A stretch of 64,000 nt of DNA from Haloterrigena turkmenica DSM 5511 (GTDB lineage: Archaea > Halobacteriota > Halobacteria > Halobacteriales > Natrialbaceae), in NCBI RefSeq assembly GCF_000025325.1, contig NC_013743.1:1550001-1614000 (forward strand), in the 5' to 3' direction. Both the position numbers and the translations under genes were made by a program. The notes beneath the pieces were generated by a model, which saw nothing but the letters and a program-made list of their open reading frames with translations, was not told the origin of the DNA and ran no database searches. Numbering within the stretch: the first letter of the stretch is position 1; each line of letters begins with the position of its first letter. This document shows, piece by piece, positions 1 to 8,452 of this stretch.

Positions 1-298
1 GGACGAACTGGTCGGCGACAACGGCGCAGGCGAAGATTCCTCGGCGGCCGCCGATTCCGAATCGGTAGCCACGAACGGCGGGGAACCCGAAGCCACGAAC
101 GGTGGCGAATCCGTAGCAACGGCCGACGGCGACACCGCCGAAACCGACGCCACCAAACCCGACGCCGTCGACTCCGACGCCACCGAATCCGCTCCCGCAG
201 CGGAGGACTCGAGCGAAGAGCCAACGGACGACTCGAGCGAGGAACCGACGGACGACCCGGCCGACGCCGACACCGCTTCGCTGGGTGATTTCGCGTGA
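1..298 (+). CDS. mre11: Mre11 nuclease, C-terminal fragment
   Basis: Open from the window edge in the frame ending with TGA at 296-298, which overlaps the GTG start of rad50 by two bases (GTGA). About 98 residues are visible. They are low-complexity, rich in Asp, Glu, Ser and Thr, with imperfect repeats (NGGEPEATNGGES, then DSSEEPTDD twice) and end in SLGDFA. No catalytic domain lies inside the window. The call rests on the tail position and the translational overlap with rad50, the usual mre11-rad50 order in archaea. The acidic tail is probably disordered, as is common in halophile proteins. Mre11 would supply the nuclease of the Mre11-Rad50 double-strand-break complex. Confidence 0.8.
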   Translation, partial: DELVGDNGAGEDSSAAADSESVATNGGEPEATNGGESVATADGDTAETDATKPDAVDSDATESAPAAEDSSEEPTDDSSEEPTDDPADADTASLGDFA

Positions 299-2982
299 GG
301 GTCGACCGCGTCCGCCTGCTGAACTTCAAGTGCTACGGCGAGGCCGACCTCGGCTTGGAGCGGGGCGTCACCGTCGTCCACGGCGTCAACGGCAGCGGGA
401 AGTCGACGCTGCTCGAGGCGGTTTTCTTCGCGCTCTACGGCTCGAAGGCCTTAGACGACCGCACGCTCGACGACGTGATCATGACCGGCGAGGAGGAGGC
501 CGAGGTCGAACTCTGGTTCACCCACGACGGCCGCGAGTACCACGTCGAGCGACGGCTCAAGCTCCGCGGCGATCGAGCCACCACGACGAAGTGCGTCCTC
601 GAGACGCCGACGGAGACGTTCGAGGGCGCCCGCGACGTCCGCCGCGAGGTGACCGAACTCTTGCGGATGGACGCCGAGGCGTTCGTCAACTGCGCGTACG
701 TCCGACAGGGCGAGGTCAACAAGCTCATCCACGCCTCACCGAGCGATCGCCAGGACATGATCGACGACCTCCTCCAGTTGGGAGCGCTCGAGGAGTACCG
801 CGAGCGGGCCAGCGACGCCCGCCTCGGCGTCAAGACCGTCCTCGACGGCCAACGAGAGGTCCTCGAGGACCTCCACAAGCAGGTCGAACAGAAGGAGGAG
901 AAGGATCTCCACGAGCGCCTCAACGGGCTCGAGTCCCGCCGGGCCGACGTTCGTGAGAAGATCGACCGCTTCGAGGAGCAACGCGAACAGGCCCGACAGA
1001 CCCTCGAGACGGCCGAAGACGTCCTCGAGCGCCACGAGGAGACCCGCGAGGAGATCGACCGGCTCGACGAGGAGATCGAGGAGCTACGGTCGAAGATTAC
1101 TGAGACCGAACGCAAGCGCGAGAACGCGAAAGACGAAATCCGAGATCTCGAGTCCCGACGGGAGACCCTCGCCGACGAACGCGAGGAGTTGCTGGCCGAG
1201 GTGGATCTCGAGGATACGGACGGAGCCAGCGACAAGGCCGTCGAAGACCGAATCGAGGACCTCGAGGCCCGCGACGAGGAGCTTCGGGACGAACTCGAGG
1301 AGGTCCGGGTCGCGATCACCGAGACCAACGGCGAGATCGAACGCCTCCGCGAGGAGGCCGACGACCTCGAGGGACAGGCTGCGGACGCCCGCGAGGAGGC
1401 CGCCGATCTCGAGTCGAAACTCGAGGCCGACGAGGAGGCCATCGCGGACCGCGAAGGGAAACTCGAGGAGCTCGACGAACAGATCGAGGCGGCGCGCGAA
1501 CGGTTCGCGGACGCGCCGGTCGACTTCGGCGACGCAGCCGACCACCTCGAGTCCCTCGAGAGCGAACGCGACGAGCTAACCGGCGAGATCGGCGACGTCA
1601 CCGCCGACATTCGGACCGTCGAGAACGCCATCGAGGAGGGCGAACGCCTCCTCGAGGAGGGGAAGTGTCCGGAGTGTGGCCAGCCCGTCGAGGACTCGCC
1701 CCACGTCGACGTCTTAGAGGAGAAACGCGAGGAACGCGACGAACTCGAGGAGCGACGCGACAAACTGGAAGACGAGCGCGACGACGTAGACGAGCGGATC
1801 GAACGCGCCGAGGACCTCCGCGAGGCCGAGCGCCGCGTCGACCGCCTCGCGGAGAACCGCGAGAACATCGAGCAGTTGCTCGCAGAGAAACGCGAGACCC
1901 TCGAAGAGCGCCGAGAGCAGCGCGACCGACTCCGCGAGGAGGCTTCGGAGTATGAGGACGAGGCCGCAGAGAAACGCGCGCAAGCGGACGATCTCGAGGA
2001 GGAGATAGCCGACCACCGCGGCGAGCTCGGCGCGATCAACACCGAGCGCGGCGAGATCAAGGAGTCGCTCGAGTCGCTGCGCCGTATCGCCGAGATCGAC
2101 GACGAGCGGACGGAGCTCGCAGCCGAGGTCGAGAATCGACGGGAGCGCCGTGACGACTGGCAAACGATGAACGACGAGCGCCGCGAGACGCTCTCGAGCA
2201 AACGCGAGCGCAAGCGCGACCTCGAGTCGGAGTTCGACGAGGAGCGTATCGAGACGGCCCGCGGGGACAAGGAAAACGCCGAACAGTACATCGCGAAGGT
2301 CGACGACAAACTCGAGGAACTCGAGGAGAAACGCACCGAGATCCAGAACGCCATCGGCGCCGCCGAACGGGAACTCGAGGAGCTCGAGGAGCTCCGGGAC
2401 CGGCTGGATACCGTCGAAAATCGGTGTGACCGCCTCGAGTCGCTGTACGACGAGGCCGAGACGCTGCAGGCGACCTACGCGGACCTGCGGGCGGAACTGC
2501 GCCAGCGCAACGTCGAGACCTTAGAGCGGCTGCTCAACGAGACGTTCGATCTGGTCTATCAGAACGACTCCTACGCGGGGATCGACCTCGACGGCGAGTA
2601 CCGGCTGACGGTCTACCAGAAGGACGGCGAGGCCTTAGAGCCCGAACAGCTCTCCGGCGGCGAACGAGCGCTCTTTAATCTCAGCCTGCGGTGTGCCATC
2701 TACCGGCTGCTCGCGGAGGGCGTCGAGGGATCAGCACCGATGCCGCCGCTGATCTTGGACGAGCCGACGGTCTTCCTCGACTCGGGCCACGTCACGCAAC
2801 TCGTCTCGCTGGTCGAGTCGATGCGCGATCTGGGCGTCGAACAGATCGTCGTCGTCAGCCACGACGAGGAACTCGTCGGCGCGGCCGACTCGCTGGTCCG
2901 CGTCGAGAAAGACGCCACGTCGAACCGCTCGCGACTCGAGCGCGGCGAACCGCCGGAAGTCGAACTGCTCGCGTCGGACTGA
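295..2982 (+). CDS. rad50: Rad50 DNA double-strand break repair ATPase
   Basis: SMC-like ATPase of 895 residues, the usual archaeal Rad50 length. Walker A GVNGSGKST is at residues 30-38. Two long, very acidic coiled-coil arms flank a zinc hook CPEC (residues 458-461), where two Rad50 subunits join through zinc. The ABC signature LSGGER is at 786-791, and Walker B LILDEP with the catalytic Glu follows near residue 822. With Mre11 it tethers and processes broken DNA ends. The start is GTG at 295, overlapping the mre11 stop, so the two are translationally coupled. No motif is missing. Confidence 0.97.
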   Translation: MRVDRVRLLNFKCYGEADLGLERGVTVVHGVNGSGKSTLLEAVFFALYGSKALDDRTLDDVIMTGEEEAEVELWFTHDGREYHVERRLKLRGDRATTTKCVLETPTETFEGARDVRREVTELLRMDAEAFVNCAYVRQGEVNKLIHASPSDRQDMIDDLLQLGALEEYRERASDARLGVKTVLDGQREVLEDLHKQVEQKEEKDLHERLNGLESRRADVREKIDRFEEQREQARQTLETAEDVLERHEETREEIDRLDEEIEELRSKITETERKRENAKDEIRDLESRRETLADEREELLAEVDLEDTDGASDKAVEDRIEDLEARDEELRDELEEVRVAITETNGEIERLREEADDLEGQAADAREEAADLESKLEADEEAIADREGKLEELDEQIEAARERFADAPVDFGDAADHLESLESERDELTGEIGDVTADIRTVENAIEEGERLLEEGKCPECGQPVEDSPHVDVLEEKREERDELEERRDKLEDERDDVDERIERAEDLREAERRVDRLAENRENIEQLLAEKRETLEERREQRDRLREEASEYEDEAAEKRAQADDLEEEIADHRGELGAINTERGEIKESLESLRRIAEIDDERTELAAEVENRRERRDDWQTMNDERRETLSSKRERKRDLESEFDEERIETARGDKENAEQYIAKVDDKLEELEEKRTEIQNAIGAAERELEELEELRDRLDTVENRCDRLESLYDEAETLQATYADLRAELRQRNVETLERLLNETFDLVYQNDSYAGIDLDGEYRLTVYQKDGEALEPEQLSGGERALFNLSLRCAIYRLLAEGVEGSAPMPPLILDEPTVFLDSGHVTQLVSLVESMRDLGVEQIVVVSHDEELVGAADSLVRVEKDATSNRSRLERGEPPEVELLASD

Positions 2983-3109
2983 GGAGCGTCGGTCGAGTCA
3001 CGGTCGCGACGACCGGGATCGAACTCGAGGCCAGCGACGATGGACTCGAGTCCGAGCCGCGCCGCTCGAGGCGGACGACGTATTGACCAAAACGAGCTGT
3101 GCTCCTTCC

Positions 3110-3598
3110 CTAGGAGGCGCTATCGGGTGCCTCGCTCGAGGCGGGACTCGAGGGCTCGACCGCGTCCTCGGACGCGTCGATCGCGCCGATTTCCTCGAGC
3201 GCGCGCCGGCACTCGTCGGTGATTCGATAGCCACGCTCGCCGGCGACCTCGGTCTCAGCGAGCAGTCCCGCGGACGTCAGGACCGTCAGTCGGCCGTGGA
3301 GGTCGCTCTCGCAGAAGGCATCGACATCGAGGATCGTTCTGACCCCCAGTGGCCCACGCTCGGCGAGTTCGACCAGGAGTCCGAGGGTCGCCTCGTCGTG
3401 GACGGTCGTCAGCAGCGTCCGCACCGGCCCGGAAACGGTCCGGGCGGCCGTCTCGAGGGGCGACTCGTCGACGTCCTCGAGGCGGTCGTTCTGGACGTAA
3501 CACTCGTTGCCGTTCCGTGGATCGCGCACCAGGCTCGCGTGTTCGGATCGCTTGAGAAGCAGGTATCGTTTGCCGGTGTCGTCTTGGACGGATTTCAT
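3110..3598 (-). CDS. Winged-helix-like haloarchaeal protein beside rad50 (DUF7346-type)
   Basis: Protein of 162 residues, starting MKSVQDDTGKRYLLLKRS. The N-terminal part (1-60) looks like a small beta domain. Residues 65-145 resemble a winged helix: LLVELAERGPLGVRTILD, then DLHGRLTVLTSAGLLAETEV, then GYRITDECRRALEEI. The C-terminus is an Ala/Ser/Glu-rich tail. I remember this family as a haloarchaeal DUF (DUF7346) found next to mre11-rad50, but did not check it. It is convergent with rad50. A DNA-binding or regulatory role is inferred from the fold impression and no function is established. Confidence 0.85.
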   Translation of the reverse strand: MKSVQDDTGKRYLLLKRSEHASLVRDPRNGNECYVQNDRLEDVDESPLETAARTVSGPVRTLLTTVHDEATLGLLVELAERGPLGVRTILDVDAFCESDLHGRLTVLTSAGLLAETEVAGERGYRITDECRRALEEIGAIDASEDAVEPSSPASSEAPDSAS

Positions 3599-3682
3599 GA
3601 TCGATCGATATCGCCCGGTGGCTGGTGTTGGGAGAGCCCGACTGAAGTAGTTTCGGCTATGTTCACGAATGACAATAGAGCG

Positions 3683-4153
3683 TTATGTATCGTCGTTCGT
3701 CTCGGGAGCCGCCGCGTCTCCGGCGTCGCTCGAGGCGTCGGACTCCGATTCGTCGTCGTTGGCGTCGACGTACCGCTGGTAGTGTCGATACCGGCGCGCG
3801 GTGAAGACGGTACAGGCGAGTCCGATCGCGAAGAGCATGCCGGCGGTTCTCGTCGCGCCCTCGAAGACGAGAAACAGCGCGGCGAGCGCGTACGTGAGCA
3901 CCGCCCCGTTGACGAAGAGAACCATCGCCCAGAAGGTTTCGCGTAGCTCCGTCGGGACGTCGGTCTCGTCGGTCGAAATATCCGGTTCGGCGGGCTCCTC
4001 GGACTCGAAATCCTCGCGAATATCCGACCAGATCCCGCCGCCCGCGTCCTCGGTCGACACGCGGGGAATCGTGAGGGAATCGCTCTCGGGGTCGCGAAAC
4101 TCCTCCTCCGGATCGTACTCGTCGTGTTCGTCGTCGGGCCGGTCGGATCCCAC
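3683..4153 (-). CDS. Small two-TM membrane protein with acidic N-terminus (DUF7322-type)
   Basis: Protein of 156 residues with a GTG start at 4153. The first 80 residues are hydrophilic and acidic (DDEHDEYDPEEEF). Two hydrophobic helices follow at about 90-135 (FWAMVLFVNGAVLTYALA and AGMLFAIGLACTVFTA), then a polar, Ser/Asp-rich tail. I recall the family as DUF7322 of haloarchaea, unverified. A T-rich element (CCCTTTTTTGC read on the minus strand) about 30 bases upstream could be its promoter. An ATG two bases earlier is in another frame and would not give this protein. Function unknown. Confidence 0.8.
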   Translation of the reverse strand: MGSDRPDDEHDEYDPEEEFRDPESDSLTIPRVSTEDAGGGIWSDIREDFESEEPAEPDISTDETDVPTELRETFWAMVLFVNGAVLTYALAALFLVFEGATRTAGMLFAIGLACTVFTARRYRHYQRYVDANDDESESDASSDAGDAAAPETNDDT

Positions 4154-4234
4154 ATGTCGACGGTGGAGCAGCCAGCAAAAAAGGGTTCGCGTTCGGAGCG
4201 ATCGGCCGGGCGGCGCGGCCGGGAACGGGGACCG

Positions 4235-4387
4235 TCAGGCCAGTTCCGACAGCGTGAGGGTTCGAGAGGTCTCCACCCACGCGAGCGGGTTCTCGGCGTC
4301 GTAGAAGACGACACCGTCCTCGATCTCGTAGGACTCGATCGTCGCGGTGCCCTCGGGCTGGCTACGCGGCTCGCTTCGATCCGTCAT
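4235..4387 (-). CDS. Small haloarchaeal protein (DUF7331-type)
   Basis: Fifty-residue protein read from the ATG at 4387 (MTDRSEPRSQPEG). A longer reading from 4417 adds ten residues, but the internal Met fits the usual polar start better. The body is ESYEIEDGVVFYDAENPLAW followed by VETSRTLTLSEL, which looks like a short beta-rich domain. It resembles what I remember as DUF7331, unverified. It lies between the DUF7322-like gene and the divergent polB, and its role is unknown. Confidence 0.7.
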   Translation of the reverse strand: MTDRSEPRSQPEGTATIESYEIEDGVVFYDAENPLAWVETSRTLTLSELA

Positions 4388-4547
4388 GTCGTCTGCGTTG
4401 GTGGACACTTCGATCACCTGACCTCATGGTATGTGTTACCACATTATATGTCTTGTTGCTCTTGCAAAACTCAGAGACGCGCTCGGGAAGCGCGGCGGTC
4501 GGCCGAAGTGTGGGGGTTTTTATTCGGCGACTGCCAACCCCGATACC

Positions 4548-7286
4548 ATGACTGAGGCGGGCCAATCCGGACTCACGGACTTCGGCGGCGAGTCCGACGA
4601 CGCGGACGAGCGGCCGGAGGAAGAGGCGGTTGCCGTCGCCGGCAACGGCGGCTCGAGCGCCGCCGAAGTAATCGACGTAATCGAGGAGACCCTGCCCGAA
4701 TCGCAGGGGGAACTCGAACTCGCGGTGATGCAGGTCGATTACACCATCGCGGGCTACGGCGACGAGGAGCGGCCGATCATGCACGTCTTCGGGCGCACGC
4801 CCGACGAGACGCTCGAGCACGTACAGATCGTCGGCTTCCAGCCGTACTTTTACGCGCCGACGGACAGCCTCGAGCAAGCGCCCGAGGAGCAGTACGACCG
4901 GCTGACGGGCAGCCGAGAGGTCGGCGAGGACGGCGAGCCCTACGAGAGCATCCGGGGAGAGGAACTCACCAAAATATTCGGCCAGACGCCCCGGGACGTC
5001 GGACAGATCCGCGATGATTTCGAGCACTACGAGGCCGACATCCTCTTTCCCAACCGGTTCCTGATCGACAAGGACATCCGCAGCGGGATGCGGGTGCCCG
5101 AACGCCGCGCCGACGACGACTCGCTCGTGGTTCCCCACGATGAGGTCGAGGCCGTCGACGTCGACGCCGAGCCCCGCGTCAACACGTTCGACATCGAGGT
5201 CGACGACCGCTCGGGCTTCCCCGAGGACGGCGAGGAGCCGATCGTCTGTCTCACCAGCCACGACTCCTACCGCGACGAGTACATCATGTGGCTCTACGAG
5301 GCCCCGATCGGCGACGGCCCGATCCCCGAGGAAATCGAGGAGTACGACCCGATCGAGGGCGAGATCGATCACGAGGTCCGCGCCTTCGAAGACGAAGAGG
5401 CGATGCTCGAGGCCTTCATCGAGTACGTCGAGGAGACCGATCCCGACGTCCTCACGGGCTGGAACTTCGAGGACTTCGACGCGCCGTACTTCCTCGACCG
5501 CCTCGAGGAACTCGAGGGGCCCCACCACGACTACGACCTCTCGATCGACCGCCTCTCGCGGGTCGACGAGGTCTGGCGCAGCAACTGGGGCGGTCCGGAC
5601 ATCAAGGGCCGAGTGGTCTTCGACCTGCTGTACGGCTACCAGCGGATGGTCTTCTCGGAACTCGACTCCTACCGGCTCGACGCCGTCGGCGAGGAGGAGT
5701 TGGGCGTGGGCAAGGAACGCTACGCCGGCGACATCGGCGACCTCTGGGAGGACGACCCCACGAAACTGCTCGAGTACAACCTCCGGGACGTCGAACTCTG
5801 CGTCGAACTCGACCGCCAACAGGAGATCATCCCGTTCTGGGACGAGGTGCGATCGTTCGTCGGCTGTAAACTCGAGGACGCCCCGACGCCCGGCGATGCG
5901 GTCGACATGTACGTCCTCCACGAGGCGTACGGCCGCTTCGCCCTCCCCTCGAAGGGCCAGCAGGAGGCCGGCGAGGAGTACGAGGGCGGCGCCGTCTTCG
6001 AGCCGATCACGGGCGTCAAGGAGAACGTCACCGTGCTCGACCTGAAGTCGCTGTACCCGATGTGCATGACGACGATCAACGCCTCGCCCGAGACGAAGGT
6101 CGACCCCGACGAGTACGACGGGGAGACCTACGTCGCGCCGATCGGCGACGACGAGATTCACTTCCGGAAGGAACCGGACGGCGTCATGCGCGAGATGATC
6201 ACCGAGTTGCTCGCCGAGCGCGAGGAGAAGAAGGAGCTGCGAAACGAGCACGAGCCCGGGAGCCTCGAGTACGAGCAGTACGACCGCCAGCAGGGCGCGG
6301 TGAAAGTCATCATGAACTCGCTGTACGGCGTCTCCGGCTGGGAACAGTTCCGGCTGTACGACAAGGAGGCCGCTTCGGCGATCACCGCGACCGGGCGCGA
6401 AGTCATCGAGTTCACGGAGACCGCCGCGAACGAACTCGACTATCAGGTCACCTACGGCGACACCGACAGCGTGATGCTCGAGCTGGGCCCCGAGATTTCG
6501 AAGGACGAGGCCATCGAGCAGTCGTTCGAGATCGAGGAGCACATCAACGGCCGCTACGACGACTTCGCGCGAGAGGATCTGAACGCAGAAGCCCACCGCT
6601 TCCAGATCGAGTTCGAGAAGCTCTATCGGCGGTTCTTCCAAGCGGGCAAGAAGAAACGTTACGCCGGCCACATCGTCTGGAAGGAAGGCAAGGACGTCAA
6701 CGACATCGACATCGTCGGCTTCGAGTACCAGCGCTCTGACATTGCGCCAATCACCAAGGAGGTCCAACACCGGGTCATCGAGATGATCGTCCGCGAGGGC
6801 GACGTCGAGGGCGCCAAGGAGTACGTCAACGGGATCATCGAGGACGTCCGCACGGGCGACATTTCCCTCGAGGAGATCGCCATTCCGGGCGGGATCGGCA
6901 AGCGCCTCGATAACTACGACACCGACACGGCACAGGTTCGCGGCGCGAAGTACGCGAACCTGCTGTTGGGGACCAACTTCCAGCGCGGGAGCAAGCCCAA
7001 GCGCCTCTACCTCGACCGCGTCGATCCGTCGTTCTTCGCGCGACTCGAGGACGAAGGGAAATTCGACGCTCGAACCGATCCCCTCTACGGCGCGTTCAAG
7101 CGTGACCCTGACGTGATCTGCTTCGAGTACGAGGATCAGATTCCGCCGGAGTTCGAAGTCGACTACGACAAGATGCTCGAGAAGACCCTGAAGGGACCGA
7201 TTTCGCGGATCCTCGAGGCGCTGGACGTCTCGTGGGACGAAGTGAAAAGCGGCCAGGAGCAGAAAGGCTTAGACAGCTTCATGTAG
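4548..7286 (+). CDS. polB: Family B replicative DNA polymerase, intein-free
   Basis: DNA-directed DNA polymerase of 912 residues. The 3'-5' exonuclease carries Exo I FDIEVD (Asp215, Glu217) and Exo II GWNFEDFDAPYF. Polymerase motifs are A DLKSLYP (from Asp498), B KVIMNSLYG (from Lys586) and C YGDTDS (636-641). The C-terminus QKGLDSFM is a PIP box (Q905, L908, F911) for the PCNA clamp. The open frame runs to 4431, but the ATG at 4548 (MTEAGQSGLTDFGGE) is the likely start, because the upstream 39 residues are not halophile-like. Inteins that often interrupt haloarchaeal polB at motifs A and C are absent. Confidence 0.96.
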   Translation: MTEAGQSGLTDFGGESDDADERPEEEAVAVAGNGGSSAAEVIDVIEETLPESQGELELAVMQVDYTIAGYGDEERPIMHVFGRTPDETLEHVQIVGFQPYFYAPTDSLEQAPEEQYDRLTGSREVGEDGEPYESIRGEELTKIFGQTPRDVGQIRDDFEHYEADILFPNRFLIDKDIRSGMRVPERRADDDSLVVPHDEVEAVDVDAEPRVNTFDIEVDDRSGFPEDGEEPIVCLTSHDSYRDEYIMWLYEAPIGDGPIPEEIEEYDPIEGEIDHEVRAFEDEEAMLEAFIEYVEETDPDVLTGWNFEDFDAPYFLDRLEELEGPHHDYDLSIDRLSRVDEVWRSNWGGPDIKGRVVFDLLYGYQRMVFSELDSYRLDAVGEEELGVGKERYAGDIGDLWEDDPTKLLEYNLRDVELCVELDRQQEIIPFWDEVRSFVGCKLEDAPTPGDAVDMYVLHEAYGRFALPSKGQQEAGEEYEGGAVFEPITGVKENVTVLDLKSLYPMCMTTINASPETKVDPDEYDGETYVAPIGDDEIHFRKEPDGVMREMITELLAEREEKKELRNEHEPGSLEYEQYDRQQGAVKVIMNSLYGVSGWEQFRLYDKEAASAITATGREVIEFTETAANELDYQVTYGDTDSVMLELGPEISKDEAIEQSFEIEEHINGRYDDFAREDLNAEAHRFQIEFEKLYRRFFQAGKKKRYAGHIVWKEGKDVNDIDIVGFEYQRSDIAPITKEVQHRVIEMIVREGDVEGAKEYVNGIIEDVRTGDISLEEIAIPGGIGKRLDNYDTDTAQVRGAKYANLLLGTNFQRGSKPKRLYLDRVDPSFFARLEDEGKFDARTDPLYGAFKRDPDVICFEYEDQIPPEFEVDYDKMLEKTLKGPISRILEALDVSWDEVKSGQEQKGLDSFM

Positions 7287-7292
7287 GCGATT

Positions 7293-7320
7293 ACGCCCCC
7301 TCAGGGCGTTAGTGTGTTTG
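7293..7320 (+). terminator. Hairpin terminator after polB
   Basis: The inverted repeat ACGCCC (7293-7298) and GGGCGT (7304-7309), with a five-base loop, starts seven bases after the polB stop. It is followed by the T-rich stretch TTAGTGTGTTTG. A stem plus weak U-run fits transcription termination in this GC-rich genome. Confidence 0.5.
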
Positions 7321-7419
7321 AATAGCTGGTATTCGACCGGCTGGAACTCGAGATCGAGAGACCCGCTCGACCACAACGTGAGTTTCCCTTTCAGAAAATT
7401 ATTTTGCTAATGTGGAACA

Positions 7420-7435
7420 GTATCCAAATGGATAC
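7420..7435. promoter_or_regulatory. Palindrome in the sufC promoter region (possible operator)
   Basis: GTATCC-AAAT-GGATAC is a perfect 6+6 inverted repeat with a four-base spacer. It lies in the A/T-rich patch 48-63 bases before the sufC ATG and just upstream of the likely TATA region (CGTTATCAG, about 7441-7449). Its place fits an operator or activator site for the SUF operon. Which factor binds is not visible; SirR, encoded 5.6 kb downstream, is one candidate. Confidence 0.4.
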
Positions 7436-7482
7436 GAAACCGTTATCAGTCATACGACCCACTCTTCGGACGAGCGAATACT

Positions 7483-8391
7483 ATGGCACGTCTCGAACTA
7501 TCCAACCTGCACGCGGAAGTGGCGGAGGGCGACGAGAAAATTCTCGAGGGCGTCGATCTCGAGGTCGAGTCCGGCGAGATCCACGCCCTAATGGGCCCCA
7601 ACGGCTCCGGGAAGTCGACGACCGCGAAGGTCATCGCCGGTCACCCGGCCTACGAGGTCACCGAGGGCGAGGTCCTGCTCCACCTCGAGGACGAGGAGTT
7701 CGGCGAGGACATCGAGATCGACGAGGACCAGCGAACCTGGGACCTGCTCGACCTCGAGCCCAACGAGCGCGCCGCGCTCGGTATCTTCCTCGGCTTCCAG
7801 TATCCCGCCGAGATCGAGGGCGTCACGATGACGAACTTCCTCCGCACGGCGCTGAACGCCAAGATCGAGGAGCGCGAGGAACTCTTCGAGGAAGAGGAAG
7901 GCGAAGAAGCGGAGGAGGAGGACGAAGGCTTCGAGTCCTCGCCGATGGAAGGCCCCGCGGACGAGGGCGAGGTCGGCGTCGCCGAGTTCCAGCAGATCCT
8001 CCAGGAGAAGATGGAGCAACTGGACATGGACGAGAAGTTCGCCCAGCGCTACCTCAACGCCGGCTTCTCCGGCGGCGAGAAGAAGCAGAACGAAGTGCTG
8101 CAGGCCGCCATCCTCGAGCCCTCGATCGCCGTGCTCGACGAGATCGACTCCGGGCTCGACATCGACCGACTGCAGGACGTCTCGGAGGGCATCAACGCCC
8201 TGCGCGACGAGCAGGGCACCGGCATCCTTCAGATCACCCACTACCAGCGCATCCTCGACTACGTCGAGCCCGATCACGTCCACGTGATGCTCGACGGCCA
8301 GATCGCAAAGAGCGGCGGTCCCGAGCTCGCCGAGAAGCTCGAGGACAAGGGGTACGACTGGGTCCGCGAAGACGTCTACGGCACCGCGTAA
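7483..8391 (+). CDS. sufC: SUF system Fe-S cluster assembly ATPase SufC
   Basis: ABC-type ATPase of 302 residues that powers the SufBCD scaffold in iron-sulfur cluster assembly. Walker A GPNGSGKST is at residues 38-46, the signature FSGGEKK near 190, and Walker B AVLDEIDSGLD follows. No membrane segments, so it is cytosolic. A Glu-rich insertion (about residues 130-163, EEEEGEEAEEEDEGFE) makes it longer than bacterial SufC of about 250 residues; such insertions are common in halophiles. It is first in the sufC-sufB-sufD operon, 61 bases before sufB. The ATG at 7483 follows the A/T-rich promoter. Confidence 0.96.
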   Translation: MARLELSNLHAEVAEGDEKILEGVDLEVESGEIHALMGPNGSGKSTTAKVIAGHPAYEVTEGEVLLHLEDEEFGEDIEIDEDQRTWDLLDLEPNERAALGIFLGFQYPAEIEGVTMTNFLRTALNAKIEEREELFEEEEGEEAEEEDEGFESSPMEGPADEGEVGVAEFQQILQEKMEQLDMDEKFAQRYLNAGFSGGEKKQNEVLQAAILEPSIAVLDEIDSGLDIDRLQDVSEGINALRDEQGTGILQITHYQRILDYVEPDHVHVMLDGQIAKSGGPELAEKLEDKGYDWVREDVYGTA

Positions 8392-8452
8392 CCGGATTCG
8401 ACTAGAACAACCGTAATAACGCTACAGCCGTAACCATAAACCACATCAACCA

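Noticed and set aside
435-2354. Long minus-strand open frame of 639 codons inside rad50
   Set aside because: It is the antisense shadow of rad50, Ser/Arg-rich and without any motif. High GC makes long antisense frames common here.
4362-6770. Minus-strand frame of 802 codons over polB
   Set aside because: Antisense of a certain polymerase gene, low-complexity Val/Asp/Leu pattern, no promoter.
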